Of a stretch of 64,000 nucleotides of DNA, positions 52,480-61,063 are shown one piece after another. This DNA comes from Poseidonocella pacifica (GTDB lineage: Bacteria > Pseudomonadota > Alphaproteobacteria > Rhodobacterales > Rhodobacteraceae): NCBI RefSeq assembly GCF_900111875.1, contig NZ_FOJU01000003.1:558001-622000 (forward strand), read 5' to 3'. The position numbers and the translations under genes are program-made. The notes beneath the pieces were generated by a model. That model saw nothing but the letters and a program-made list of their open reading frames with translations, searched no databases and was not told the DNA's origin. Positions within the stretch are counted from its first letter, which is position 1. Every line of letters starts with the position of its first letter.

Positions 52480-53112
52480 ATGCGCAACGCCCTGCTCTGC
52501 CTGCTTCTGCTCACCGGGATGGCCCGTGCCGACGGGGATCGCGCGGGCGTGTTCGACTATTATGTCCTGAGCCTCAGTTGGTCCCCAACGTGGTGCGCCC
52601 TCGAAGGCGACAGCCGCAACTCGCCGCAATGCGATCCGGCGCGCGATCACGGCTGGGTGCTGCACGGGCTCTGGCCCCAATATCACCGCGGATACCCCGC
52701 CAACTGTCCCAGCACGGCGCGCAATCCCACCCGCACTGAGACCGCCCAGATGGCCGATATCATGGGGACCAGCGGCCTTGCATGGTATCAATGGCAAAAG
52801 CACGGACGCTGCACCGGGCTTTCCTCCCAGAGGTATTTCTCCACGGCCCGCGCGGCCTATGACGCCGTGAACCGCCCCGAGGTCTTTCGCAAACTGACCG
52901 ATCCGGTCCGCCTGCCCGCCCGCGTCGTCGAAGAGGCCTTCCTCAAGGCCAATCCCGCATGGGAGCCGGACATGATCACCATCACCTGCAAGGCGGGCCG
53001 CATTCAGGAAGCGCGCCTGTGCCTGTCAAAGGCGCTCGACCCGGTGCCCTGCGGACAGGACGTCGTCCGCGATTGCCGCGCGGATGACGCCCTCTTCGAT
53101 CCGATCCGCTAA
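52480..53112 (+). CDS. Ribonuclease T2 family protein
   Basis: This 210-residue secreted enzyme has a signal peptide at residues 1 to about 17 (LLCLLLLTGMARA). CAS1 is LHGLWPQY with catalytic H62; CAS2 is YQWQKHGRC with K107 and H108. The residue corresponding to the catalytic Glu (before the Trp in classical HEW) is Gln here. Eight cysteines could form disulphides. ATG 52480 has only a weak GGAAAG. TATATA at 52445-52450 may be its -10. It overlaps the convergent quinone oxidoreductase gene by four bases. Confidence 0.88.
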   Translation: MRNALLCLLLLTGMARADGDRAGVFDYYVLSLSWSPTWCALEGDSRNSPQCDPARDHGWVLHGLWPQYHRGYPANCPSTARNPTRTETAQMADIMGTSGLAWYQWQKHGRCTGLSSQRYFSTARAAYDAVNRPEVFRKLTDPVRLPARVVEEAFLKANPAWEPDMITITCKAGRIQEARLCLSKALDPVPCGQDVVRDCRADDALFDPIR

Positions 53113-54089
53113 AGCGTGATGACGGTGGAGCCGGTGGTCTCCCGCGCTTCCATCGCGCGATGCGCCTCGGCGATCTGGTCCAGCGGATAGCGCTGGTCGA
53201 TCCGAAGCGTCACATCCCCCGCCAGCACCTTGTCGAACAGGTGCCGCGCCATCGCCTGACAGGTGTCCGGATCACCGATATGGGTGAACAACGTCGGGCG
53301 CGTCACCTTCAAGGACCCCTTGGCGGCAAGCGTCGCGATGTTGAGCGGCGGCACAGGCCCCGAGGCATTGCCAAAGGAAATCATCATACCCAGCGGTTTG
53401 AGGCAATCGAGCGATCCGTCGAACGTATCCTTGCCGACGCCATCCATGACCACATCGACACCCTTGCCGTCGGTCAATTCCCGCACCCGCGCCACGAAAT
53501 CCTCATTGCGATAGTTGATGCAGGCATCCGCGCCGCTCTCCACCGCCAGCGCGCATTTCTCATCCGTGCCCGCCGTCCCGATCAGCCGGATACCTTCGGA
53601 CTTTGCCCACTGACAGGCGATCAGGCCAACGCCCCCCGCTGCTGCGTGAAACAGCACGGTATCCCCCGCCTTGATCGGGGTCGTCCGGCAAAAGAGATAC
53701 TCCGCCGTCAGCCCCTTGAGCATCATTGCCGCAGCCGTCTCAAAGGCGATCCCCTCGGGCAAGGGACAGACCTGCGCCGCCGGCATGACGCGGGCGTCGG
53801 CATAGGCGCCGGGCGGCATCGCGGCATAGGCGGCCCGGTCTCCGGCTTTCAGATGCGTGACGCCCTCGCCCACCGCCTCGACGATGCCCGCACCCTCCAT
53901 GCCCATCGCATGGGGCATTTCCATCGGATACAGGCCGCTGCGCTGATAGGCGTCGATGAAGTTGAGCCCGGCCACCTCATGCCGAATGCGGATCTCGCCG
54001 GGACCGGGATCACCGACCTCGCGGGTTTCGATCTCGAATTCCTCCGGCCCGCCGTGTTTACGGATGATGACGGTTCTGGCAGTGGCCAT
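53109..54089 (-). CDS. NADPH:quinone oxidoreductase (zeta-crystallin-like MDR)
   Basis: This 326-residue medium-chain dehydrogenase lacks zinc ligands. It has VRHEVAGLNFIDAYQRSGLYP near the N-terminus and a nucleotide-binding motif of the AAAGGVG type (HAAAGGVGLIACQWAK). The specificity stretch is NYRNEDF. It is cytosolic and reduces quinones or enones with NADPH. ATG 54089 (MATARTVIIRKHGG) is preferred to the longer frame; GGGGAGC lies about six bases upstream. Confidence 0.92.
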   Translation of the reverse strand: MATARTVIIRKHGGPEEFEIETREVGDPGPGEIRIRHEVAGLNFIDAYQRSGLYPMEMPHAMGMEGAGIVEAVGEGVTHLKAGDRAAYAAMPPGAYADARVMPAAQVCPLPEGIAFETAAAMMLKGLTAEYLFCRTTPIKAGDTVLFHAAAGGVGLIACQWAKSEGIRLIGTAGTDEKCALAVESGADACINYRNEDFVARVRELTDGKGVDVVMDGVGKDTFDGSLDCLKPLGMMISFGNASGPVPPLNIATLAAKGSLKVTRPTLFTHIGDPDTCQAMARHLFDKVLAGDVTLRIDQRYPLDQIAEAHRAMEARETTGSTVITL

Positions 54090-54170
54090 GTCGCGGCTCC
54101 CCTTGATGTGCTGTCCGGGGGCAACTCTTACCCGTCCAGCCGGGGCGTGCAATTTGGTTTGCGCCGCAGT

Positions 54171-54860
54171 TCAGCTCCGCGGGGCCCAACGTCCGGGCAA
54201 ATCACTGGGCGCCTTGCGCGGCGCGCGGACCTTGCCGAAAATCCAGTTTGGCCCGGCGAACACCGTGCGTAGCAGAGGATTGTCCCGCACCTTCGCCTTG
54301 AACTTCTCGAACTGCATCACGTTGTCGATCCGCCGGTCGAGGAATTCCCACGTGTCCCGCTGATCGGGTGTGGTGTCGCCCAACCAATAGAGCACCGTTG
54401 AGGAATAGACCCCCGACAACGTTCCGCGCTTGGTGTACCAGTTGATGTCGTCCGAGGTATCGCCCAGCGCGGTCCAGATCTTGTCGCAGGTCTCCCACAG
54501 AAGCTTGGTGCATTCGGGCGTGTGCTGCGGCAAGGACATCAGCGTCACGCTGCGGCGCACGACCTCCTTGTCGACCTCCTCCAGCCGCCAGCGCACCGCC
54601 GCCGCGATCCGGTCGCGAAACCGCATCTCGCCCAGATCCGCCTCGGCCAGCCGCTTCTCCATCCGTGCATCGCCCGCCCGGTGATAGGCCACCGCCAGAT
54701 CAAGCGCCCCGCGCGGGCAAACCCGCCGCGCCGCGTCCATTTCGATCCCCGCATCCCGCGCCGCGGCGGCGAATGTCGTCTCCGACCATCCGTCAAAAGG
54801 CACATGCCCCAGCGCCGCCTCAAGCAGCGCCGCGCGCGTGTCGTCATACCCGGTTGTCAT
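54171..54860 (-). CDS. COQ9 family ubiquinone biosynthesis protein
   Basis: The 229 residues have an N-terminal TetR-like helical part (TRAALLEAALGHVPFDGWSETTFAAAARDAGI) and the COQ9 signature around LWETCDKIWTALGDTSDDINWYTKRGTLSGVYSSTVLYWLGD, split across residues about 130-175. COQ9 presents lipid intermediates to COQ7-type hydroxylases. GGAGG five bases before ATG 54860 decides the start. It is divergent from rpsU. Confidence 0.92.
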   Translation of the reverse strand: MTTGYDDTRAALLEAALGHVPFDGWSETTFAAAARDAGIEMDAARRVCPRGALDLAVAYHRAGDARMEKRLAEADLGEMRFRDRIAAAVRWRLEEVDKEVVRRSVTLMSLPQHTPECTKLLWETCDKIWTALGDTSDDINWYTKRGTLSGVYSSTVLYWLGDTTPDQRDTWEFLDRRIDNVMQFEKFKAKVRDNPLLRTVFAGPNWIFGKVRAPRKAPSDLPGRWAPRS

Positions 54861-54880
54861 CGCAGCCTCCATTTGCACCA

Positions 54881-54912
54881 CCCTAGACAAGCTAGGGGGC
54901 CTTTGCTATATG
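54881..54912 (+). promoter_or_regulatory. Candidate rpsU promoter with overlapping inverted repeat
   Basis: TAGACA (54884-54889), 17 bases, then TATATG (54907-54912) could drive rpsU with a leader of about 45 bases. The perfect repeat CCCTAG-acaag-CTAGGG (54881-54897) overlaps the -35 and also lies in the leader of coq9, so it could be an operator for either gene. Confidence 0.45.
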
Positions 54913-54964
54913 GCCACCTCCTGCAACTTGACGCAACTCTAACTAGGAAGGTGGTGACAACCAC

Positions 54965-55171
54965 ATGCAGGTCAGTGTTCGTGACAACAATGTCGATCAG
55001 GCGCTTCGTGCCCTGAAGAAGAAACTGCAGCGCGAAGGCGTTTTTCGTGAAATGAAGCTCAAGCAGCATTTCGAAAAGCCGTCCGAGAAAAAAGCGCGCG
55101 AGAAAGCCGAAGCGATTCGGCGTGCCCGCAAGCTGGCGCGCAAGAAATTGCAGCGCGAAGGAATGCTCTGA
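54965..55171 (+). CDS. rpsU: 30S ribosomal protein S21
   Basis: This 68-residue, very basic protein begins [22 protein letters not shown] and continues [19 protein letters not shown], the S21 signature. It binds the 30S platform near the anti-Shine-Dalgarno. AAGGTGGTG precedes the ATG. It is monocistronic: a strong terminator follows at 55199. Confidence 0.97.
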   Translation: MQVSVRDNNVDQALRALKKKLQREGVFREMKLKQHFEKPSEKKAREKAEAIRRARKLARKKLQREGML

Positions 55172-55198
55172 AGTTTCCGGCAGCAACACGAAAATCCG

Positions 55199-55231
55199 AC
55201 CCCCGCGGCAGAGGCGCCCCGGGGGTTTTTC
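55199..55231 (+). terminator. Intrinsic terminator of rpsU
   Basis: ACCCCCG pairs with CGGGGGT around a G/C-rich loop and is followed by TTTTTC. It lies 27 bases past the rpsU stop. Confidence 0.85.
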
Positions 55232-55288
55232 TTTGCCCTGCGGCCAGCTGCTCCCTACGCTAGTGCAAATCGCACGACGGGGAAGTTC

Positions 55289-57172
55289 ATGATCCGCATC
55301 CTTCTTGCCTGCCTTCTGCTGGCGTCCACCGCCACGGCCCAAACCGCCACGGCGCAAACCGCCACGGCCCAAACCGGCGAAGCGCCCGGCGCATCGGCAC
55401 CGATCACCACCGCGCACGGCATTTCCGCCTTTGGGCCGCTCAAGTATCCCGCCGATTTCCCCCATTTCGAATATGTGAACCCGGATGCCCCCAAGGGCGG
55501 GGAGATGAGCTTTCGCGGGGTCTATGCCTCCCGCACCTTCGACAGCCTCAACCCCTTCATCCTCAAGGGGGAATATGCCCAAGGCGTCGAACGGCTCCAC
55601 GATACGCTTCTTGCCCGCGCCTTTGACGAGCCAGACAGCTATTACGGCCTCATCGCCGAATCCCTCGAATACCCCGAGGATCGCGCCTGGGTGATCTTCA
55701 ACCTCCGCCCCGAGGCCCGGTTCTCCGACGGCACGCCCATCACCGCCGAGGATGTCGTCTGGACCCTCGACACCCTCAAGACCCAAGGCGCGCCCTACTA
55801 CCGCATCACCCTCGACGATATCGCCGGGGCCGAAGCGCTCTCCCCCTCCCGCGTGAAAGTGACCTTCGCCCAAGGCGCCGCGACCCGGAACCTGCCCGCC
55901 GATGTCGGCCAGATCGAAATCCTGCCCAAGCACTACTATGCCGACGTTCCCTTCGATGAGAGCACCCTCGTGCCGCCCGTCTCCTCCGGGGCCTTCCGCG
56001 CGCGCGACATCAAACCGGGCCGCGCCATCACCTATTGTCAGGATCCCGACTACTGGGGCGCGGACCTGCCCGTGAACCGCGGGCATCTCAACTTCGATTG
56101 CTTCCGCTACGAATACTTCGCCGACACCACCGCCGCCTTCGAAAGCTTCAAGGTCGGCGAATACCTTCTGCATGAGGAATACAGCTCCGCCCTCTGGGCC
56201 ACGAACTATGACTTCCCCGCCGTCGAACGCGGCTCCATCATCCTCGATGAGATCCCCGATGGTCGCTCTTCGGGGGCGCAGGGTTTCTGGTTCAACCTCC
56301 GCCGCCCCCATCTTCAGGATATCCGCGTCCGCGAGGCGATCGGCATCCTCTTCAACTTCGAATGGTCGAACGAGGCGCTATTCTATGGCGCCTATCAGCG
56401 CAGCGACAGTTTCTGGGAAAATTCCAATCTTCAGGCCGAAGGCATCCCCGAGGGCGCGGAACTTGCCCTGCTGGAACAGATCCCGGACCTGCCCGCCCGC
56501 GTCCTGACCGCCCCCGCGGTCGTCCCGCGGATCAGCAGACCCGTCGCCGCCGACCGCGGCGCAACCCGCGAAGCCTCGGACCTGCTCGATGCCGCCGGTT
56601 GGGAGGTCGGCCCCGACGGCCAGCGCCGGAATGCGAAAGGAGAGCCGCTCCGCCTCGATTTCGTCGATGACAGCCCCTCGTTCGAGCGGATCATCCTGCC
56701 CTTCATCGAGAACCTCAAGCGCGTGGGTATCGACGCCCGGCTGGAGATCATCGACCCCGCCCAGATGGAAGAGCGCCAGAAGGTCTTTGACTATGACATG
56801 ATCACCGCGCGGCTCGTCCTGCCGCTGACCCCCTCGGTGGAGGTCCGCACCGTCTTCGGCTCCCAGAGCGCGAATGCCGAAGGCACGCTGAACCTTACCG
56901 GGATCGCGGACCCGGCTGTCGATGCGCTTATTGATCGGGTGGTCAGCGCCGCAACGCGCGAGGATATGACCATCGCCACCCGCGCGCTCGACCGCACCCT
57001 CCGGGCCCAGCACATCTGGATTCCGAACTGGTTCAAGGGCACGCACTGGCTGGCGTACTGGGATGTCTTCGGTCGCCCGGACATCAAGCCGCCCTTTGAT
57101 CGGGGCGTCGATACGTGGTGGTTCGATGCGGAGCGATACGAGTCGCTCCGCGAGGCAGGCGCGCTCCGCTAG
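55289..57172 (+). CDS. Second YejA-like peptide-binding protein (ABC solute-binding family 5)
   Basis: This 627-residue secreted protein is paralogous to YejA at 18657: the pairs FEYVNPDAPKGGEMS / LEYVNADAPKGGEIS and FNFEWSNEALFYGAYQR / FNFEWSNEALFYGLYER align. The signal peptide (IRILLACLLLASTA) runs into three copies of TATAQ encoded by a 15-base tandem repeat. No permease or ATPase gene is adjacent, so it may use the YejBEF channel or another one (inference). It overlaps the convergent small gene by four bases. Confidence 0.92.
   Translation: MIRILLACLLLASTATAQTATAQTATAQTGEAPGASAPITTAHGISAFGPLKYPADFPHFEYVNPDAPKGGEMSFRGVYASRTFDSLNPFILKGEYAQGVERLHDTLLARAFDEPDSYYGLIAESLEYPEDRAWVIFNLRPEARFSDGTPITAEDVVWTLDTLKTQGAPYYRITLDDIAGAEALSPSRVKVTFAQGAATRNLPADVGQIEILPKHYYADVPFDESTLVPPVSSGAFRARDIKPGRAITYCQDPDYWGADLPVNRGHLNFDCFRYEYFADTTAAFESFKVGEYLLHEEYSSALWATNYDFPAVERGSIILDEIPDGRSSGAQGFWFNLRRPHLQDIRVREAIGILFNFEWSNEALFYGAYQRSDSFWENSNLQAEGIPEGAELALLEQIPDLPARVLTAPAVVPRISRPVAADRGATREASDLLDAAGWEVGPDGQRRNAKGEPLRLDFVDDSPSFERIILPFIENLKRVGIDARLEIIDPAQMEERQKVFDYDMITARLVLPLTPSVEVRTVFGSQSANAEGTLNLTGIADPAVDALIDRVVSAATREDMTIATRALDRTLRAQHIWIPNWFKGTHWLAYWDVFGRPDIKPPFDRGVDTWWFDAERYESLREAGALR
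55328..55372 (+). repeat. Three tandem 15-base repeats at the signal peptide end
   Basis: The unit ACCGCCACGGCCCAA occurs three times head to tail (the middle copy has one change, CCC to CGC) and encodes TATAQ each time. In-frame copy changes would alter only the spacer at the signal peptidase site. Confidence 0.9.
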
Positions 57173-57354
57173 GTCTGGCGCGGGCCGCGCTGTGCGTAGA
57201 TCGCATCGCGAATCCGCCGCCAGTCTTCGGCCTCGGACGTGCGGCCGCCTTCGGAACAGCGCCGCATGCGTTCGGACACCTCGACAACGGCACGGTCCCC
57301 ATGCGCGCTGTGCAGCGCGCGGGCGAATTCGGCAACTTTGATGGCTTCGATCAT
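57169..57354 (-). CDS. Small conserved-looking hypothetical protein
   Basis: This 61-residue soluble protein opens with a helical MIEAIKVAEFARALHSAHGDRAVVEV and ends SEAEDWRRIRDAIYAQRG. AAAGGAG seven bases upstream of the ATG strongly supports translation. I do not recognise a named family; the pattern resembles short helical proteins seen in Roseobacter genomes. It overlaps the convergent binding-protein gene by four bases. Function is unknown. Confidence 0.65.
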   Translation of the reverse strand: MIEAIKVAEFARALHSAHGDRAVVEVSERMRRCSEGGRTSEAEDWRRIRDAIYAQRGPRQT

Positions 57355-57464
57355 GCGTGATCTCCTTTGTCCGCTGTGGTGCGAAGGACGGCCAGACTAC
57401 CCAATGCGCATCGATTCGGCACGCCGCGGCGCAGCGAGACCGGCAGGTTTCAGCCCCCCAACGC

Positions 57465-57496
57465 AAAACGCCCGCGCAGATCCCTGCGCGGGCGTT
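57465..57496 (-). terminator. Intrinsic terminator of mscL
   Basis: A 13-base perfect stem (AACGCCCGCGCAG with its complement, four-base loop) starts 24 bases past the mscL stop. On the minus strand it ends in TTTT followed by GCG. Confidence 0.85.
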
Positions 57497-57519
57497 CCAT
57501 CTCAAATCGGAAAAGTGGC

Positions 57520-57912
57520 TTACTTGCGCAGCAACTCGCGGATATCCATCAGCAGATCCTTTTCGGACGGGCCGGTATCGACCTCAACCGCAACATCCTC
57601 GTCACGCACGGACGCGGCTTTGACGCGGTTGACCATCTTGACCAGCATGAACACCACAAAAGCGATGATCAGGAAATTGATGATGGCCATGATGAAGTTG
57701 CCATAGGCAAACACGGCCCCGTCTTCACCTTCGGTCAGGCGAACGCCAAGACCCGAGAAATCGATGCCGCCGGTAAAGAGGCTGATGATCGGGTTGATCA
57801 AATCGCCGACCAGCGATGTGACGATCGCGGTGAACGCCGCGCCGATGATGATCCCGACCGCCATGTCCATGACGTTGCCCTTGGCGATGAAGTCTTTGAA
57901 TTCCTGAAGCAT
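57520..57912 (-). CDS. mscL: Large-conductance mechanosensitive channel MscL
   Basis: The 130 residues begin [37 protein letters not shown] in two adjacent parts, with the pore-lining first helix (about 14-45). A periplasmic loop, a second helix (about 69-92) and an amphipathic C-terminal helix ([12 protein letters not shown]) follow. The homopentamer releases solutes on hypo-osmotic shock. ATG 57912 follows AAGGGAC; the upstream extension to 57987 has no such support. Confidence 0.96.
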   Translation of the reverse strand: MLQEFKDFIAKGNVMDMAVGIIIGAAFTAIVTSLVGDLINPIISLFTGGIDFSGLGVRLTEGEDGAVFAYGNFIMAIINFLIIAFVVFMLVKMVNRVKAASVRDEDVAVEVDTGPSEKDLLMDIRELLRK

Positions 57913-58091
57913 GTATCTGTCCCTTATAACTGTCCGGGCCGTTCGGGCCCTTGATGGCGCATTACTTACAGTTAACCTTGGATACATGACACAGCGGCGG
58001 GCTGGTCCAAAAGGATAGTTGACGTAGCGTCGCGACTACGTAAGCCGCCGTGCGGGCGCAAAATGCGGGTCACACGATCATATGACGCCGA

Positions 58092-58120
58092 GTCATACGT
58101 TTGTCATACAAAAGTCATAC
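58092..58120. repeat. Three GTCATAC direct repeats at 11-base intervals
   Basis: GTCATAC starts at 58092, 58103 and 58114, separated by GTTT and AAAA, so the copies face the same side of the helix. A partial inverted copy (ATATGAC) is at 58080-58086. They lie in the 223-base gap upstream of mscL, 16 bases after the ytoQ stop. This looks like an iteron-type protein-binding array. The remaining gap holds no gene. Confidence 0.6.
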
Positions 58121-58135
58121 CCGCTTTTCAGAGAC

Positions 58136-58585
58136 TTAGCCCGGAAGCGTCCCCGTCAGGACATAGCGCAGGATCTCCACCACCTGACGTGGTTCCTCCG
58201 CCACGGCGAGCGCCGCGGCATGCACTTCCTTGAGCGCGTGCTGATGCTCTGGCGGGTTCAGGACGATGATGGATTTGCCGAGCGCAGCCGCATAGCCCGC
58301 GTCAAACGCCGCGTTCCATTGCTTGTATTTCTCGCCAAACCGCACCACGACAACATCTGCTTCTTCGAGCCCCTTTCGGGTGCGGATCGCGTTGACCATG
58401 GCGCCCTTGTGATCGTGCCAGAACTTGTTCGGCTCCTCCCCGAGGATCGCCACGCCGCAATCGTCAGAGGCCGCGTGATCGGTCACAGGAGCGCTGAAAA
58501 TAACGTCAAGCCCTTGGGAACCTTCGATGATTTGTTCGCGCCAATCGGTGTGAATTTCACCGGACAGGTAAACATGCAGGGTCAT
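58136..58585 (-). CDS. YtoQ family protein
   Basis: The 149 residues open MTLHVYLSGEIHTDWREQI and carry PVTDHAASDDCG, PNKFWHDHKGAMVNAIRTR and FGEKYKQWNAAFDAGYAAALGK. This pattern matches YtoQ proteins, related to nucleoside deoxyribosyltransferase-like folds. No activity is established. An AAGGAGG site supports the ATG. It lies 12 bases after pheT and may be co-transcribed with it. Confidence 0.9.
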   Translation of the reverse strand: MTLHVYLSGEIHTDWREQIIEGSQGLDVIFSAPVTDHAASDDCGVAILGEEPNKFWHDHKGAMVNAIRTRKGLEEADVVVVRFGEKYKQWNAAFDAGYAAALGKSIIVLNPPEHQHALKEVHAAALAVAEEPRQVVEILRYVLTGTLPG

Positions 58586-58597
58586 GGTCTTTCCTCC

Positions 58598-60994
58598 TTA
58601 GCTGCGCAGGATGCCGCCGGTGGCCTTGGTGACCTTCTCGACGATCTTCGCGCTGACGGCCTCGATATCGGCCTCCTTGAGCGTGGCGTCGCTGGGTTGC
58701 AAACGCACCGTGATGGCGAGGGATTTCTTGCCCTCCCCAAGGCTGCCGCCGATGAACTCGTCAAACACGCGGACTTCCTCGACCAGCGCCTTGTCGGCCC
58801 CCGCCGCCGCGTTGACCAGTGTCAGCGCCTCGACATCGGAATCCACCACAAAGGCGAAATCCCGCTCCACCGCCTGCAGGTCATTGAGCGCCAAAGCCGC
58901 CCGCGTCGCCCCCGCCTTGCGCGGCATCGGAATCTCCGACGGCCAGATGGTGAAACCGACAGCCGGCCCTTTGACATCAAGGGCTTGCAGCACTTTTGGA
59001 TGGATCTCACCAAAGACGGCAAGCGTCTTCTTGGGGCCCAGACAGACCCGCCCGTGCCGCCCCGGATGCCACCACCCTTCGCCGCCGCGCAGGATCTGCG
59101 CCTTGGCCGGCGCACCAATTGCCGCCAGCACAGCCTCGCAATCGGCCTTGGCATCAAAGAGATCGACCGGGCGCGACGCCCCGTGCACATCCTTCGGCCC
59201 GGTACGCCCGACGAGCACACCGGTCACCACGGTCGCTTGCTCCTCCGGCTCACCGCCGTGGAAGGTCGCCCCGACCTCAAACAGCGCCATGTCAGAGAGG
59301 CCCCGCGCCTGATTGCGCGCTGCGGCTTGCAGCAATCCGGGAAGCAAGGACGGGCGCATATGGCTCAAGTCCTGACTGATCGGGTTGGCGAGCATTGTCG
59401 CCTCTGTCCCGCCGCCAAAGAGCGCCGCCGCGGCCTGATCGATAAAGCTGTAGGTCACGCATTCGTTGTAGCCAAGCGCCGCCGTCGTCCGCCGAGCCGC
59501 CCGTTCGCGAAGCTGCATCGGCGTCATGACGGGGGCCGGAATTCCGGCGGTGATACGTGGCAGCGGCTTGCCTTCTAGCTTGGTCAGTGACGCCATGCGC
59601 GCCACCTCCTCCACCAGATCCGCTTCGCCCATCACGTCAGGCCGCCAGCTTGGCACATGCGCCATGTCGCCTTCGAGCGAGAAGCCCAGCTTGGACAGTG
59701 TCTCCCGCTGTTGCTCCGCCGAAATCTCCATCCCGACGAGCGACACAACCCGATCAGTATCAAGGCGATAGGCCCGGTCCGTTTCCGGCACCGATCCGGC
59801 CGTCACCACTTCGGAAGCCTCGCCACCGCAAAGATCGAGGATCATACGCGTGGCGGCCTCAAGTCCGACGGGGGTGAACGCAGGATCAACGCCCCGCTCA
59901 AACCGATAGCGCGCGTCGGAGTTTATCTTGAGCGCACGACCAGTCAGCGCGATCCGCACCGGGTTCCAGTAGGCGCTTTCGAGAAAGACGTTGACCGTCT
60001 CCCCGGTACAGCCCGACTCTTCCCCGCCCATGATCCCGGCAATGCTCTCAGCGCTCTTGGCATCGGAAATGATGAGCATCCCCGGCTCCAAGGTGTAGGT
60101 CCGCTCGTCCAGCGCCTGCAGCGTCTCTCCACCCTGTGCGCGGTGGACACGCAAGTCGCCCGACACCTTGTCCGCGTCAAAAACATGCAAGGGGCGGTTC
60201 TGATCAAAAGTGAAGAAGTTGGTGATATCCACCAGCGCTGAAATGGGCCGCAAGCCTATGGCACGCAGCTTATCCTGCAACCACTGGGGTGACGGGCCGT
60301 TCTTCACGCCCCGGATCACCCGGCCGCAAAAGAGCGGACAATCCTCCGCCGCATCCCCGTCGATACTGACCCCGATGGGGGACGCAAAGCTACCGGCCAC
60401 GGGTGCGATTTCCTGCGGCTTGAGCGTGCCTAATCCCCGCGCCGCGAGGTCTCTTGCGATACCGCGCACGCCAAGCGCGTCGGGACGGTTGGGGGTGATC
60501 GCGATTTCAACCACCGGATCGACTTTGGCCGGATCATGCTCGGCCAGCCAGTCGACAAAGCGTTGCCCCACCTCACCGGACGGCAGCTCGATGATCCCGT
60601 CGTGCTCCTCCGAAAGCTCCATTTCCCGTTCGGAACACATCATGCCGAAACTCTCGATCCCGCGGATCTTGCCCACACCGATCGTCGTGTCGATCCCGGG
60701 CACATAGACGCCGGGCTTGGCGATCACCACCGTGATCCCCTCCCGCGCGTTGGGTGCGCCACAAATGATCTGCGTCTCGCCCGCATCGGTTTGCACCTGA
60801 CAAACCTTGAGCTTGTCCGCATCGGGGTGCTTCTCGGCCTGCATGACCTTGCCAATGGTAAAGGCCCCGAGCCGCGCCGTGGGATCTTCGACCCCCTCGA
60901 CCTCAAGCCCGAGGTCGGTCAGCGTCTCGACGATCTCATCGAGCGAGCTTTCGGTTTCCAGATGCTCTTTGAGCCAAGACAGCGTGAACTTCAT
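58598..60994 (-). CDS. pheT: Phenylalanine--tRNA ligase beta subunit
   Basis: The protein has 798 residues. Domains in order are: N-terminal MKFTLSWLKEHLETE; EMAP-like tRNA-binding domain (about 40-150, FTIGKVMQAEKHPDADKL, FGMMCSE); B3/4 editing domain (about 215-380); B5 helix-turn-helix domain; a catalytic-like domain (about 480-690); and a C-terminal ferredoxin-fold anticodon-binding domain (LNDLQAVERDFAFVVD). ATG 60994 follows CGGAGAC. It forms the alpha2-beta2 synthetase with PheS, from which it is separated by a small YrhK-like gene. Confidence 0.97.
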   Translation of the reverse strand: MKFTLSWLKEHLETESSLDEIVETLTDLGLEVEGVEDPTARLGAFTIGKVMQAEKHPDADKLKVCQVQTDAGETQIICGAPNAREGITVVIAKPGVYVPGIDTTIGVGKIRGIESFGMMCSEREMELSEEHDGIIELPSGEVGQRFVDWLAEHDPAKVDPVVEIAITPNRPDALGVRGIARDLAARGLGTLKPQEIAPVAGSFASPIGVSIDGDAAEDCPLFCGRVIRGVKNGPSPQWLQDKLRAIGLRPISALVDITNFFTFDQNRPLHVFDADKVSGDLRVHRAQGGETLQALDERTYTLEPGMLIISDAKSAESIAGIMGGEESGCTGETVNVFLESAYWNPVRIALTGRALKINSDARYRFERGVDPAFTPVGLEAATRMILDLCGGEASEVVTAGSVPETDRAYRLDTDRVVSLVGMEISAEQQRETLSKLGFSLEGDMAHVPSWRPDVMGEADLVEEVARMASLTKLEGKPLPRITAGIPAPVMTPMQLRERAARRTTAALGYNECVTYSFIDQAAAALFGGGTEATMLANPISQDLSHMRPSLLPGLLQAAARNQARGLSDMALFEVGATFHGGEPEEQATVVTGVLVGRTGPKDVHGASRPVDLFDAKADCEAVLAAIGAPAKAQILRGGEGWWHPGRHGRVCLGPKKTLAVFGEIHPKVLQALDVKGPAVGFTIWPSEIPMPRKAGATRAALALNDLQAVERDFAFVVDSDVEALTLVNAAAGADKALVEEVRVFDEFIGGSLGEGKKSLAITVRLQPSDATLKEADIEAVSAKIVEKVTKATGGILRS

Positions 60995-61063
60995 GGGTTT
61001 CGTCTCCGGGATAAGTACGCGCTGACATATCAATTTCCCGCCCGAGGTCCACCCTTGAACGGC

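Noticed and set aside
55328-55372. Short tandem repeats as a possible CRISPR
   Set aside because: Only three contiguous 15-base units without spacers, in frame inside a coding region.
58092-58120. GTCATAC array as a replication origin or CRISPR remnant
   Set aside because: No replication gene, AT-rich unwinding region or spacers nearby; only three short copies. Kept as a possible protein-binding array.
58082-59578. 498-residue plus-strand frame
   Set aside because: Antisense to ytoQ and pheT, both securely identified. No ribosome site or domain.
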